Shown here one piece after another: positions 50,260 through 58,594 of a DNA stretch of 64,000 bases. Origin of the DNA: Thermoflexus sp042408815 (GTDB taxonomy: Bacteria; Chloroflexota; Anaerolineae; Thermoflexales; Thermoflexaceae); contig NZ_JBHOQR010000002.1 in NCBI RefSeq assembly GCF_042408815.1, positions 310,001-374,000 on the forward strand. Direction: 5' to 3'. The notes under the pieces were generated by a model. It searched no databases and had not been told where the DNA came from. It was given only the letters and a program-made list of their open reading frames with translations. How positions within the stretch are numbered: position 1 is the first letter of the stretch; every line of letters begins with the position of its first letter. Position numbers and translations under genes: made by a program.

Positions 50260-51726
50260 TCAGTCGGGAGAGACGCGGCGCGCCTCCAGGGCCTCGCGAA
50301 CCAGCTCGTTCACCCGCTGGGGATCCGCCTGACCACGCGTTGCGCGCATGACCTGTCCAACGAACCATTTGAGCACACCTTCCTTCCCCCGCAGGTAGCT
50401 CTCCACCTCTTTAGGGTTTGCCTCGATCACCTGACGAACGATCTCCCGAAGGGCCTCCACATCCCGGATCTGGGCCAGCCCCCTGGCCTCCACAATGCGA
50501 CGGGGGGCCTCTCCGGTCTCAAAGGCCTCTCGCAAAACCAGTTTGCCGGTGTTCATATTGATATCCCCCCGCTGGACCATGCGGATCAGTTCCACCAGGG
50601 ACTCCGGGGGCACTGGCACGTCCTGGATCTCCCGATTGGCTTCATTCATGAGCCGAAACAGCTCCCCGGTGATCCAAGCAGCCAGGGTTCGGGGCTCCAC
50701 CGCCGGCTCCCCTTGGCGGGCCAGCATCACGGCGTGTTCGAAATAATCGGCGACCCGATGATCTTCCGTCAGCAAGGCGGCTTCATAGCGGGTGAGGCCG
50801 TAAGCCTGCTCGAAGCGGGCCCGCCGGGCCCGGGGCAGCTCCGGCAGCATGGCGCGGATCTCCTCCACCCACTCCCGGGAGATCACCAGGGGCGGGATGT
50901 CTGGATCCGGGAAATAGCGATAATCGTGAGCGTGCTCTTTCCCCCGTTGGGGAACGGTGACTCCTCGCGCCTCATCCCAGCCCATCGTCTCCTGTTCCAC
51001 CTGGCCGCCGGAGCGGACGATCTCGATCTGCCGTCGGATCTCGTATTCCACGGCCCGCACCAAGGCCCGGAAGCTGTTCAGGTTCTTGATCTCGGTCCGG
51101 GTGCCCAAGTGGGCCTCCCCTTTCGGGCGCACCGAGACGTTCGCCTCGAAGCGGATCACGCCCTTTTCCATATCTCCCGAGTTCACCCCGAGGTAGCGGA
51201 GCAGCGTGCGCAGGGCGATGGCGAAGGCTTTCACTTCCTCCACGGAATGCATATCCGGTTCGGTGACGATCTCCATCAGAGGAACTCCGGCGCGGTTGAA
51301 GTCGACCAGCGTGGCCCCGCCGACGTGGATCAGCTTTCCGGTGTCCTCTTCGATGTGAACGCGGCGGATGCGCACCCGCCGGGGCCCATCCGGTGTATCG
51401 ATCTCCAGATAGCCGTTCCGGCACAGGGGATAGTCATACATGGAACGTTGGTATTCGGAAGGCAGATCTGGGTAGAAGTAATTCTTCCGATAAAAGAGGC
51501 TATATTCCGCGATCTCGCAATTCAGGGCCAGGCCCGTGAGGATCGTCCATTCGATCGCCCGTCGGTTGGGGACAGGGAGCGTCCCGGGCATCCCGGCGCA
51601 CACCGGGCACACGTAACGGTTGGGCTCGGCCGTGGTGCTATCCACAACCGGGCATGCGCAGAACATCTTGGATCGCGTCTGGAGCTCGGCATGGATCTCC
51701 AAGCCGATAACCGGCTCGAATTCCAC
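50260..51726 (-). CDS. gatB: Asp/Glu-tRNA amidotransferase subunit B
   Basis: GatB, 488 residues, is the tRNA-binding and kinase subunit of GatCAB, which converts Glu-tRNA(Gln) and Asp-tRNA(Asn) to their amides. It starts with the conserved V-I-G-L-E-I-H-A-E-L-Q-T near 6-17 and has the cysteine pairs C-A-C-P and C-P-V-C (a zinc site), then L-P-x-P-N. Family landmarks G-V-P-L-M-E-I-V-T-E-P-D and R-F-E-A-N-V-S-V-R are present. A C-terminal helical/YqeY domain (about 340-488) completes it. GatA and GatC are not in the window. The sdh operon follows about 110 bases later and has its own -10 box. Confidence 0.97.
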   Translation of the reverse strand: MEFEPVIGLEIHAELQTRSKMFCACPVVDSTTAEPNRYVCPVCAGMPGTLPVPNRRAIEWTILTGLALNCEIAEYSLFYRKNYFYPDLPSEYQRSMYDYPLCRNGYLEIDTPDGPRRVRIRRVHIEEDTGKLIHVGGATLVDFNRAGVPLMEIVTEPDMHSVEEVKAFAIALRTLLRYLGVNSGDMEKGVIRFEANVSVRPKGEAHLGTRTEIKNLNSFRALVRAVEYEIRRQIEIVRSGGQVEQETMGWDEARGVTVPQRGKEHAHDYRYFPDPDIPPLVISREWVEEIRAMLPELPRARRARFEQAYGLTRYEAALLTEDHRVADYFEHAVMLARQGEPAVEPRTLAAWITGELFRLMNEANREIQDVPVPPESLVELIRMVQRGDINMNTGKLVLREAFETGEAPRRIVEARGLAQIRDVEALREIVRQVIEANPKEVESYLRGKEGVLKWFVGQVMRATRGQADPQRVNELVREALEARRVSPD

Positions 51727-51944
51727 GGGGCACCTCCTGAATCGGGAAGATGGTGAGGGACGCGCCGCTCAAACCGAAGAAGAAAGGCGAGATCCCCCCT
51801 CCCTGGGGCCTCTTAGGCCGCGAGGCGGGAGGGAAATTGCCCTCCACAGAAACCCCTGCGCCATCCCCACAAAAATTATAGAATGGAAGGACCCAGGATG
51901 TTTAGCTAAAATAAATAAAAATCGAGAAGGCGCAGAGTTGTGGG

Positions 51945-53207
51945 ATGGGTGGGGGTTCTGGAAGGTGGATGCTTTTGGTTTTGGGCGTACTCCTGGCGGC
52001 CTGCGCTCCTCCCCCTGGCTTCCAGCTCCCGGACGATCCTCTGGCTCGCATCCTGGGCAGGCGGGTTGGGCGAGTGATCATTGTAGGGAGCGATGGGAAC
52101 CTGTATCTGACGGATCAAAGCGGCTTGCGGCAACATGCGCTCACGGAAGATGCCGGCCCAACAGCCCAGGGCCGTCGCGTGTATCGGCTCCCCGCCTGGT
52201 CCCCCGATGGGCGTCGCCTGGCGGTTTTCGAGGTCTTCAGCGGAGCGGTCACGAGGATGCGGGTGATCCGCATTGACCTCTTCCCCGGGCGCTCCCCGAT
52301 CCGCTCGGTATGGGGGGAATGGGAGGGCGAAGAGCCCGCTATGCTGAGCTGGCTGGATCCCCAATCCCTGGTGGTCCTGAGTCGGAAGGACGCGCGTTCC
52401 ACGGTTTACGCGCTGTGGCTTTTAGACCCGGAGGGAGGGCATAAAACCCTGCTGGCGCAGGGCAGCCCGCTTTTCTTCAGCTGGAACGCCGCCCGGAGGA
52501 CGCTGGCCTGGCACCGGGAAGGGCGATATCTGGAGCTTCGCAGGCTGGATGAGGGGGAAGCACGACAGCGATCGGATCACACCGCCGCTTTCAACGCGCC
52601 AGCCTGGTCGCCCGATGGCCGGTGGCTGGTCTGGGCAGAACAGGAAGGATCCGCCAGCGCGCTTCGACTGGAGGAGACCGATGATCGGGCGACCCGCACC
52701 ATCCTGACTTTCACCGGAGGGATCGCCTTCGCATGGTCCCCAGCCAGCCGTTACCTGGCTCTGATCACCGACCCCACCACGACCCTACCGCGCATCGGCC
52801 CGCTGGAACTGTATGATGCGGAGACGAATACGCTAACCCGTCTGGATGAACAATCCAACCTGGCGTTGTTCTGGTCGCATGATGGCCGGAAGCTGGCGGC
52901 TTTTCGCTTATTGGAGATGGATCCGGCTTCCGGCCAGGTTCTGCTTCAGGCCCGGATTTATGACCTGCCCGGGAAGAAAGGAAGGGATCTGGCGGCCTTC
53001 ATCCCCACCCCTTCCTTCCTGGAAGTCCTGGCCCTGTTCGACGTATTCCAGCCATCGGCCTCATTGTGGTCCCCCGACGATCGTTTCCTGCTGATCTCGG
53101 CGATGGAACCGGAGGGGAAGGCCGGGATCTATGCGCTGCACGTCTCGGGCTGGTTGGAGCCTCGCCGGCTGGGGGATGGGGTGCTTGCCTTTTGGTCTCC
53201 GCGTTAA
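51945..53207 (+). CDS. Beta-propeller lipoprotein (WD40-like/PD40 repeats)
   Basis: A 420-residue exported lipoprotein. The signal ends in the lipobox L-L-A-A-C (Cys20), and the mature part is a TolB-like beta-propeller of about six blades. The blade marker W-S-P-D-G or its variants recurs at roughly 90, 225, 267, 308 and 367 and at the very end (F-W-S-P-R). It has no enzyme motif. It may be a scaffold or sensor on the outer face of the membrane. ATG 51945 is used because it keeps the arginine of the n-region. ATG 51969, with GGAAGG just before it, would still leave a workable lipobox signal. A TATAGAAT box lies near 51877-51884. Confidence 0.8.
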   Translation: MGGGSGRWMLLVLGVLLAACAPPPGFQLPDDPLARILGRRVGRVIIVGSDGNLYLTDQSGLRQHALTEDAGPTAQGRRVYRLPAWSPDGRRLAVFEVFSGAVTRMRVIRIDLFPGRSPIRSVWGEWEGEEPAMLSWLDPQSLVVLSRKDARSTVYALWLLDPEGGHKTLLAQGSPLFFSWNAARRTLAWHREGRYLELRRLDEGEARQRSDHTAAFNAPAWSPDGRWLVWAEQEGSASALRLEETDDRATRTILTFTGGIAFAWSPASRYLALITDPTTTLPRIGPLELYDAETNTLTRLDEQSNLALFWSHDGRKLAAFRLLEMDPASGQVLLQARIYDLPGKKGRDLAAFIPTPSFLEVLALFDVFQPSASLWSPDDRFLLISAMEPEGKAGIYALHVSGWLEPRRLGDGVLAFWSPR

Positions 53208-53281
53208 CGCACCAACCGTAAAGGAGGGGAGCGCTTGGCCCTCAGCTTGGAGAGCCAGGGCGAACCCCGGCGATGGAGGCC

Positions 53282-55000
53282 TCAATGAGAGGGAGAAGCA
53301 GGGGCAGGGGTGGGGACAGGGAGGAGCGGGCTGGCGCGGGCGGCCTCGATGATGGCGATCACCTCATTCCCCGACAGATCGTGGCGCTCCAGCAGGGCCT
53401 GGGCAACCGCTTCCACCTCGCCGGCGTGCTCCCGCAGCAACCGTTCCACTTTCTCCTCGCACTCCGCCCAGAAGCGCTCGATGATCTCCTGGTAGCGCTC
53501 AGGCTCATCGGGCCGCATGGGGTGAAAGCCGAAATACCCCAGGTCCAGCAGCGTCAGGATCCGCTGGCGGACATGCTGGAAATCCGCTCCCGCGCCCGTC
53601 CAGTATTCCCCCATAAAGATCTTCGTCGCCACGTGACCGGCGAGGGAGACCATGATCTCTGCCACCAAGCGTCGCAGGGGCACAGTGTAGAGCTCCTGCT
53701 TGGGGGCGCTGTGGACGTATCCCAGGGCGCCGGGCATGTTGGTGCGGCGGATCAGCGAGGCGCGGATGATCCGCTCGTCCGGTAGCAAGTAATACTGGGC
53801 CACGGCGTGGCCAGCCTCGTGATAGGCTACCTGACGGCGCTGGAGAGGATCCATCTCGGCGATGGGGTTCTCCAGGCCCATGGCTTGCTCCTGGAGGGCC
53901 AGCTCGATATCCCGCTGGGTGATATAATCCCGCCCGTTGAACAGGGCGATGCGCACGGCGTCCTTCGTGATGGCGGCCATGATCTTAGCCGGCGTCGCCC
54001 ACGCGGTATCGGCCACCAGGGATTCGATATCGATGTTCGGATCGTGCTTGACTTTAGAAAGATAGCCCTTGATGATCTCCCGACGCCCTGCTCGATCCGG
54101 AAGATCCACGTAAATGATGCGATCAAAGCGCCCTGGCCGCACCAGGGCCGGATCCAGGGCATCGGGGCGGTTGGTCGCGCCCATGAACAGCACATGCCAG
54201 CTGCGGGGCGGGGGGCGTTTCCCCAGAAGCCGATAGATCCGCCCCTTGAGGCGCTCCCAGCGGGTGAGCTGGGTGATGCCATCCATCTCATACAGGAGAC
54301 GAGTCAGGGCTCCGGTGCCCCCCCAGCCGAACCAGCCCAGCGGGCCCGCGCGCTCGCCGCCCAGCACGCCGCCTCGGCTGGCGCCCACCGCGTCGATCTC
54401 ATCGATGTAGGCGATACAGGCCCCGTATTCCCGAGCGAGCTTGCGGGCTTTTCCAACGAACCACATCATCTTGAGGACATCCACCCCCCAGAACATCGAA
54501 CGGAAGCTCGACCCCTCAATGGAGATGAAGGGGATGCCCGCCTCGCCGGCGATGGCCTTGGCCAACATGGTTTTCCCAGTCCCTGGCGGCCCGGCCAGCA
54601 GGATGCCGTTAATGAACTGGCCGCCCATTTTCACGAACTGTTCCCGGTTGGAGAGCAGATCGATCCACTGGCGGACTAGGCGCACCAGATTCTCTTGGCC
54701 CCAGTAATCCGCCAGCGTGACCTGTTTGGGGTCGCCGGGTTTGATCACCTCCACCCGGCTGCGAGACATAAACCAGAAGATGGCTACGAACTGGATGATG
54801 ACGAAGGTGATGGCGAAGAGGAGCTGGAGAGCGAAGCGCAGCAGCAGGATCAGCGCGTTCAGGACGACCGGTTCGATATAGGCCCAGTAGCCCAGCCCCC
54901 CCAGGCCGGCGATCAGAACCCCCCGACGCCACCAGCTGTGCCAGCCCCGGGCCCAGATCCGCCGCACACGCCATCGCAGGGACCGCTGGGAGCTGCCCAT
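53282..55000 (-). CDS. Divergent FtsH-like AAA metalloprotease
   Basis: A 572-residue membrane-anchored AAA protease of the M41 family. Two adjacent N-terminal helices (about 28-80) have almost no loop, so the usual external domain of FtsH is absent. The AAA module has Walker A G-P-P-G-T-G-K-T (137-144), Walker B with D-E-I-D (200-203) and the second region of homology A-T-N-R-P-D-A-L-D-P. Zinc ligands are H-E-A-G-H (394-398) and Asp473. The pore loop reads S-M-F-W-G-V where standard FtsH has M-F-V-G-V, and an insertion of about 30 residues lies between Walker B and the second homology region. It ends in a proline-rich tail. It is probably a specialised paralog beside a standard FtsH elsewhere. 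Confidence 0.9.
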   Translation of the reverse strand: MGSSQRSLRWRVRRIWARGWHSWWRRGVLIAGLGGLGYWAYIEPVVLNALILLLRFALQLLFAITFVIIQFVAIFWFMSRSRVEVIKPGDPKQVTLADYWGQENLVRLVRQWIDLLSNREQFVKMGGQFINGILLAGPPGTGKTMLAKAIAGEAGIPFISIEGSSFRSMFWGVDVLKMMWFVGKARKLAREYGACIAYIDEIDAVGASRGGVLGGERAGPLGWFGWGGTGALTRLLYEMDGITQLTRWERLKGRIYRLLGKRPPPRSWHVLFMGATNRPDALDPALVRPGRFDRIIYVDLPDRAGRREIIKGYLSKVKHDPNIDIESLVADTAWATPAKIMAAITKDAVRIALFNGRDYITQRDIELALQEQAMGLENPIAEMDPLQRRQVAYHEAGHAVAQYYLLPDERIIRASLIRRTNMPGALGYVHSAPKQELYTVPLRRLVAEIMVSLAGHVATKIFMGEYWTGAGADFQHVRQRILTLLDLGYFGFHPMRPDEPERYQEIIERFWAECEEKVERLLREHAGEVEAVAQALLERHDLSGNEVIAIIEAARASPLLPVPTPAPASPSH

Positions 55001-55136
55001 AACTGCCTCCGTTCGGCTTTTCCATCACGGGCGATCCATGGAAAGCGAAGGGGCTCGGTCAGAGGGCTGTTTCAAGGGGGGTCAGGTGGGATTGGCCCCG
55101 CGTGGATCGCCCGGGCGACGACCTCACTTCGATATA

Positions 55137-55168
55137 AAGTTTAACACTAAGTTTAACACATTGAACAC
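55137..55168. repeat. Direct-repeat cluster in the promoter region of the FtsH-like gene
   Basis: AAGTTTAACAC occurs at 55137-55147 and 55149-55159, one base apart (period 12), with a shorter relative TTGAACAC at 55161-55168. In the minus direction these read GTGTT(A/C)AA three times just ahead of a TATA-like box. The spacing suggests an operator for a DNA-bound regulator. Confidence 0.5.
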
Positions 55169-55189
55169 AGGCGGGCCTCCAGAGCCCGC

Positions 55190-56308
55190 TCACTCGCGCA
55201 TGGAGAACTCCATGCGATGGATCCGCACACTCTGGACGAGGCCGATGCCCAGGCACAGGGAGAGGAGGGCACTTCCCCCGTAACTGATAAAGGGCAGGGG
55301 CAGGCCGGCTACCGGCATCAGTCCTACGTTCATCCCGATATTGACTATGGCCTGGAAGGCGATCCAGGTGCCTACCCCTACGGCGATCAACCGGCCATAG
55401 GTGTCTTCGGCCCTCCAGGCGATCCGGAAAATCCGCCCGAGGATCCAGAGGTAAAGGGTCAGAACGCTCAACGCCCCCACCAGGCCGAACTCTCCGGCCA
55501 GGACAGCGAAGATGAAGTCCGTGTGGCGTACCCGAAGGAACCCCCATACATTCTGCGGGCTCTGCCCCCATCCGGCCCCCCACAGGCCTCCGCTGCCGAT
55601 GGTGATCAGCGCCTGCGTGAGATTATAGGACGTGTTGGGATCGGGCTGGAGGCCCAAGAAATGCAGGAGGCGTCCGCGCATATAAGGCAGCATGATCGTC
55701 CAGGCCCCGAGGACCAGAGGGATGCTCATCAGGCCGACGGCGAAAAGATGGCGAAGGCGGATCCCCCAAGCGAAGAGCATGCCGGTGCCGATGGCCAGGA
55801 TCACCACCGCTGTGCTCAAATTGGGTTGCAGGAAGATCAACACGGCTGGCAGGAGAAAATAGATGAAGGCCAGTAACACCGTGCGGAAGGCATCGAGTTT
55901 CTCCTCCCGATCGGCCAGGAAGCGGCCCAGGCTGAGGACCAGGAGGGGCTTCACCAGCTCCGCAGGCTGGATGTTGAAGGAGGCGATCTCCAGCCAGCGG
56001 CGGACCGGGGCGATCTGGCTGCGGCCGGCGAGGAGGGCCAGCATCAGCAGGATCAGGATGGCTACGTAGAGGAGGCGCTGAAAGGCCCCCCAGATCCGGT
56101 AGTTCACAGAGGAGGTTAGGAAGATCAGCGCGAGCCCGATCAGGCCGTAGAGGGCCTGCCGACGGGGCGCATCCGCCAGGTCCGGCGAGCGCAGCACCGC
56201 GCTGGCGATCGTGATGACGCCAAGGCTCATGAGCGCCATCACCCCAAGCAGCAACCCGCCGTCGAAACGGCGCCATTCCGTCAGCAGTCCCTGGAGCCGC
56301 CGGATCAT
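55190..56308 (-). CDS. rodA: RodA/FtsW-type SEDS peptidoglycan polymerase
   Basis: A 372-residue, roughly ten-helix SEDS glycosyltransferase that polymerises peptidoglycan from lipid II. The extracellular catalytic block shows R-R-W-L-x-I-x-x-F-N-I-Q-P-A-E-L-x-K-P-L-L-V-L. The C-terminal motif P-L-P-F-I-S-Y-G-G-S-A-L-L is complete. It is more like RodA than FtsW in length and context. Its ATG overlaps the minE stop as ATGA. Placing it after minE ties lateral wall synthesis to division-site control. The cognate class B PBP is not adjacent. Confidence 0.93.
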   Translation of the reverse strand: MIRRLQGLLTEWRRFDGGLLLGVMALMSLGVITIASAVLRSPDLADAPRRQALYGLIGLALIFLTSSVNYRIWGAFQRLLYVAILILLMLALLAGRSQIAPVRRWLEIASFNIQPAELVKPLLVLSLGRFLADREEKLDAFRTVLLAFIYFLLPAVLIFLQPNLSTAVVILAIGTGMLFAWGIRLRHLFAVGLMSIPLVLGAWTIMLPYMRGRLLHFLGLQPDPNTSYNLTQALITIGSGGLWGAGWGQSPQNVWGFLRVRHTDFIFAVLAGEFGLVGALSVLTLYLWILGRIFRIAWRAEDTYGRLIAVGVGTWIAFQAIVNIGMNVGLMPVAGLPLPFISYGGSALLSLCLGIGLVQSVRIHRMEFSMRE

Positions 56309-56562
56309 GATCGGCTATGCCGGTTCCCGAGGGGGATATCCGCCACCAGCCGGCATTCCCGCGCGTCCTGGGTGACCGTGACCCGCACCTCTTCGGCGAT
56401 GATGGGGACATGGCGGGAGAGGGCGGCGATGATCTCATCCTTGATGACTTCCAGCAACCCGGGGGAGAGGTCGCTGCGGTCATGCACCAGGATGACCTGA
56501 AGACGCTGTTTCGCGGTCTCGCGGGGCGAGGGCTGCCCCCGCCATCGATCCAGCCAGCTCAT
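56305..56562 (-). CDS. minE: Cell division topological specificity factor MinE
   Basis: An 85-residue MinE. The N-terminal amphipathic membrane-binding segment (M-S-W-L-D-R-W) and the MinD-contact region A-K-Q-R-L-Q-V-I-L-V-H-D-R (about 17-29) are followed by L-L-E-V-I-K-D-E-I-I-A-A-L-S-R and the beta-strand dimer domain. It stimulates MinD ATPase to drive pole-to-pole oscillation. ATGA overlaps with minD before it and rodA after it imply tight translational coupling. Confidence 0.94.
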   Translation of the reverse strand: MSWLDRWRGQPSPRETAKQRLQVILVHDRSDLSPGLLEVIKDEIIAALSRHVPIIAEEVRVTVTQDARECRLVADIPLGNRHSRS

Positions 56563-57365
56563 CGGCCACCTCCGCTGCGAACCAGCCGGCGCAACCAGCT
56601 CATAATCCCGTGGCCGTCCTCCGAGAGGAAAAGGGGGACGGCCTCGCCCATCAGACGCCGGGCGATGGCCCGGAACGCCTGCCCTGCCGGCGATCGCTCC
56701 TCCAGCACGACCGGGGTGCCCCGGTTGGTCGCCACAATCACCAGCTCATCCTCCGGGATCACCCCCAGCAGCTCAATCGCCAGGATCTCCAGCACGTCGG
56801 CGGTGTCCAGCATGTCACCCCGACGGACCATGTCCGGCTTCAGGCGGTTGACGATCAATTTGGGGGTAGGCTTCCCCATCGCCTCCACCAGACCGACGAC
56901 CCGATCCGCATCGCGAACGGCTGCAACCTCCGGGTTGGTGACCAGGAGGATGAGATCGGCGGGGGCCAGGGCGGTTCGGAATCCTTCCTCAATGCCCGCT
57001 GCGGAATCGATGAGGATGTAGTCGAACTCCGGGCGCAGCTCCTCGCAGATGCGGACCATATCCTCGGGCCTCACGGCGGATTTGTCGCGGCTCTGGGCGG
57101 CCGGCATCAGGTAAAGGTCAGGGGCCCGTTTGTCGCGGATGAGGGCCTGGCGGGTGCGGCAACGGCCTTCCACGACATGCACGATATCGTAGACAATCCG
57201 GTTCTCCAGGCCTAGGACCACATCCAGATTTCTCAAGCCGATGTCTGCATCAATGCACACCACCTTCTTCCCGGCCATGGCCAGGGCCATCCCTACGTTG
57301 GCCGTCACCGTGGTTTTGCCCACCCCACCTTTGCCGGAGGTCACCGTAATCACCTGTGCGCCCAT
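56559..57365 (-). CDS. minD: Septum site-determining ATPase MinD
   Basis: A 268-residue ParA/MinD ATPase. The deviant Walker A motif K-G-G-V-G-K-T-T lies at about 12-19, Walker B near 114 (Y-I-L-I-D-S-A-A-G). D-A-D-I-G-L-R-N-L-D near 40 and G-V-I-P-E-D near 200 are typical. The C-terminal amphipathic helix ends S-W-L-R-R-L-V-R. It recruits MinC to the membrane to block FtsZ rings. It overlaps minE by 4 bases and lies 64 bases downstream of minC. Confidence 0.96.
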   Translation of the reverse strand: MGAQVITVTSGKGGVGKTTVTANVGMALAMAGKKVVCIDADIGLRNLDVVLGLENRIVYDIVHVVEGRCRTRQALIRDKRAPDLYLMPAAQSRDKSAVRPEDMVRICEELRPEFDYILIDSAAGIEEGFRTALAPADLILLVTNPEVAAVRDADRVVGLVEAMGKPTPKLIVNRLKPDMVRRGDMLDTADVLEILAIELLGVIPEDELVIVATNRGTPVVLEERSPAGQAFRAIARRLMGEAVPLFLSEDGHGIMSWLRRLVRSGGGR

Positions 57366-57429
57366 CTCGATCCTCCTTTTGCGGAAAAACCCGGAGACAT
57401 GCCCTCACAGGATGCGCTTCCCCGGGAAG

Positions 57430-58143
57430 CTACACCGATCGTTCGCCCAGGAAACGCCCCAGCCATTGCTCCCATCGAGAGAGAGGACGCCATGGCTCGA
57501 CGACGATCTGCCCGTTCTGGACCCTAGCCTGTTCGGGGATCGGCCGGCGATGCTCTTCTGGGGAGCGCGCGATGTAACGCCCAATGCGGAGCTGGAGGGG
57601 GCGGAGTTCCAGGGCGTAAACGACTGCTCCATCATCCCCTTCACAGCCCGCATGGGCAGTGCCCAGTAAACGCCCCCACACGATGATATCGCCCGTGGCG
57701 GCGATCTCCGCCCCGGGGTGAATGTCTCCGATCACACAGAGATGACCTTCCACCTGCAGGTAATGGCCCGCCCGCAGGGTTCGATGGATCAACCAGGCGG
57801 GCTCCAGGGGAAGTTCTCGGGTTTCAGGGGCCCGCTCCAGCGCCGGGGATGATTGCAATGGCAGGCCTAATCGTCGCACCAGCGCCTGGGTCACCGGATG
57901 ATCGGTCAACACCCCGGTGAGGGTGAGGCCGAATCGGTTCAGGAGGGCCAGCAAGTTCAATAGATCAGCCTCCTCCAGCATCCGATCCCCCAGGACAACG
58001 ACGGCTCGGCCGCCAGCGAAGAAACCTGGGTTCGCAGCCAGACGGACTTCTAAAGCACTCAGCATCTCCGGCCAAGGCTCCGGGCCGAAAGAGAACCATA
58101 ACGCATCCCCGATCCCTTTGATCGCCACCGGCTCTCTGGACAT
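57430..58143 (-). CDS. minC: Septum formation inhibitor MinC
   Basis: A 237-residue MinC. The N-terminal FtsZ-inhibiting domain (about 1-105) begins with V-A-I-K-G-I-G-D-A-L-W-F. The C-terminal beta-helix (about 125-215), which dimerises and binds MinD, has R-T-L-R-A-G-H-Y, G-H-L-C-V-I-G-D-I-H-P-G-A-E-I and G-D-I-I-V-W-G-R-L-L-G-T-A-H-A-G. It ends with a longer, basic tail. The start is ATG 58143. The longer frame to 58266 is non-conserved. It is the first gene of the minC-minD-minE-rodA operon. Confidence 0.93.
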   Translation of the reverse strand: MSREPVAIKGIGDALWFSFGPEPWPEMLSALEVRLAANPGFFAGGRAVVVLGDRMLEEADLLNLLALLNRFGLTLTGVLTDHPVTQALVRRLGLPLQSSPALERAPETRELPLEPAWLIHRTLRAGHYLQVEGHLCVIGDIHPGAEIAATGDIIVWGRLLGTAHAGCEGDDGAVVYALELRPLQLRIGRYIARSPEEHRRPIPEQARVQNGQIVVEPWRPLSRWEQWLGRFLGERSV

Positions 58144-58295
58144 CACGGATCCATCGCCACAGGTGGTAGGACTTCCCCGCTGGGGCTCAGATCGGGAAGA
58201 CTGGCCTCCCAGCCTCCTGATGGCACGAGGAACCCGGGGAAGAGGAAGGGACAAGCCTTCCCTCACGCGCCCAACCTGATGGAAAGCCCAGTTGA

Positions 58296-58324
58296 GTTAT
58301 ATTGCAAACGAATTGAAAAGGCAA
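58296..58324 (-). promoter_or_regulatory. Promoter of the minC-minD-minE-rodA operon
   Basis: On the minus strand TTGCCT (plus 58319-58324) and TATAAC (plus 58296-58301) are exactly 17 bases apart, about 150 bases ahead of minC. The 450-base gap to the aminotransferase also holds a plus-strand TATAAT (58541-58546) and no reading frame that I can support. Confidence 0.65.
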
Positions 58325-58594
58325 GCCTTCGTAGGGAACAGCAAATGCACAGATTGGATTCCAGTGAGAGATATGTCGCGAGCCATGTTTGGAGGAGTCC
58401 GAGGAGGTCGACATGAGGCTCTCCTTGCGGTAGAGGCCTAGGTAGACTTTACCAGCGATGGCCCTTCCCGCATTCCTCTGGGCCAGTGGGAGTGGCCGAT
58501 AGGGTCTTCCGGATGCCCGTTCCATTGCGCCAGGTATGGTTATAATGAAAAAGGCGGCCCCTTCGGTGTCCATCCTCCTCGGGAGAGAAAGGCA

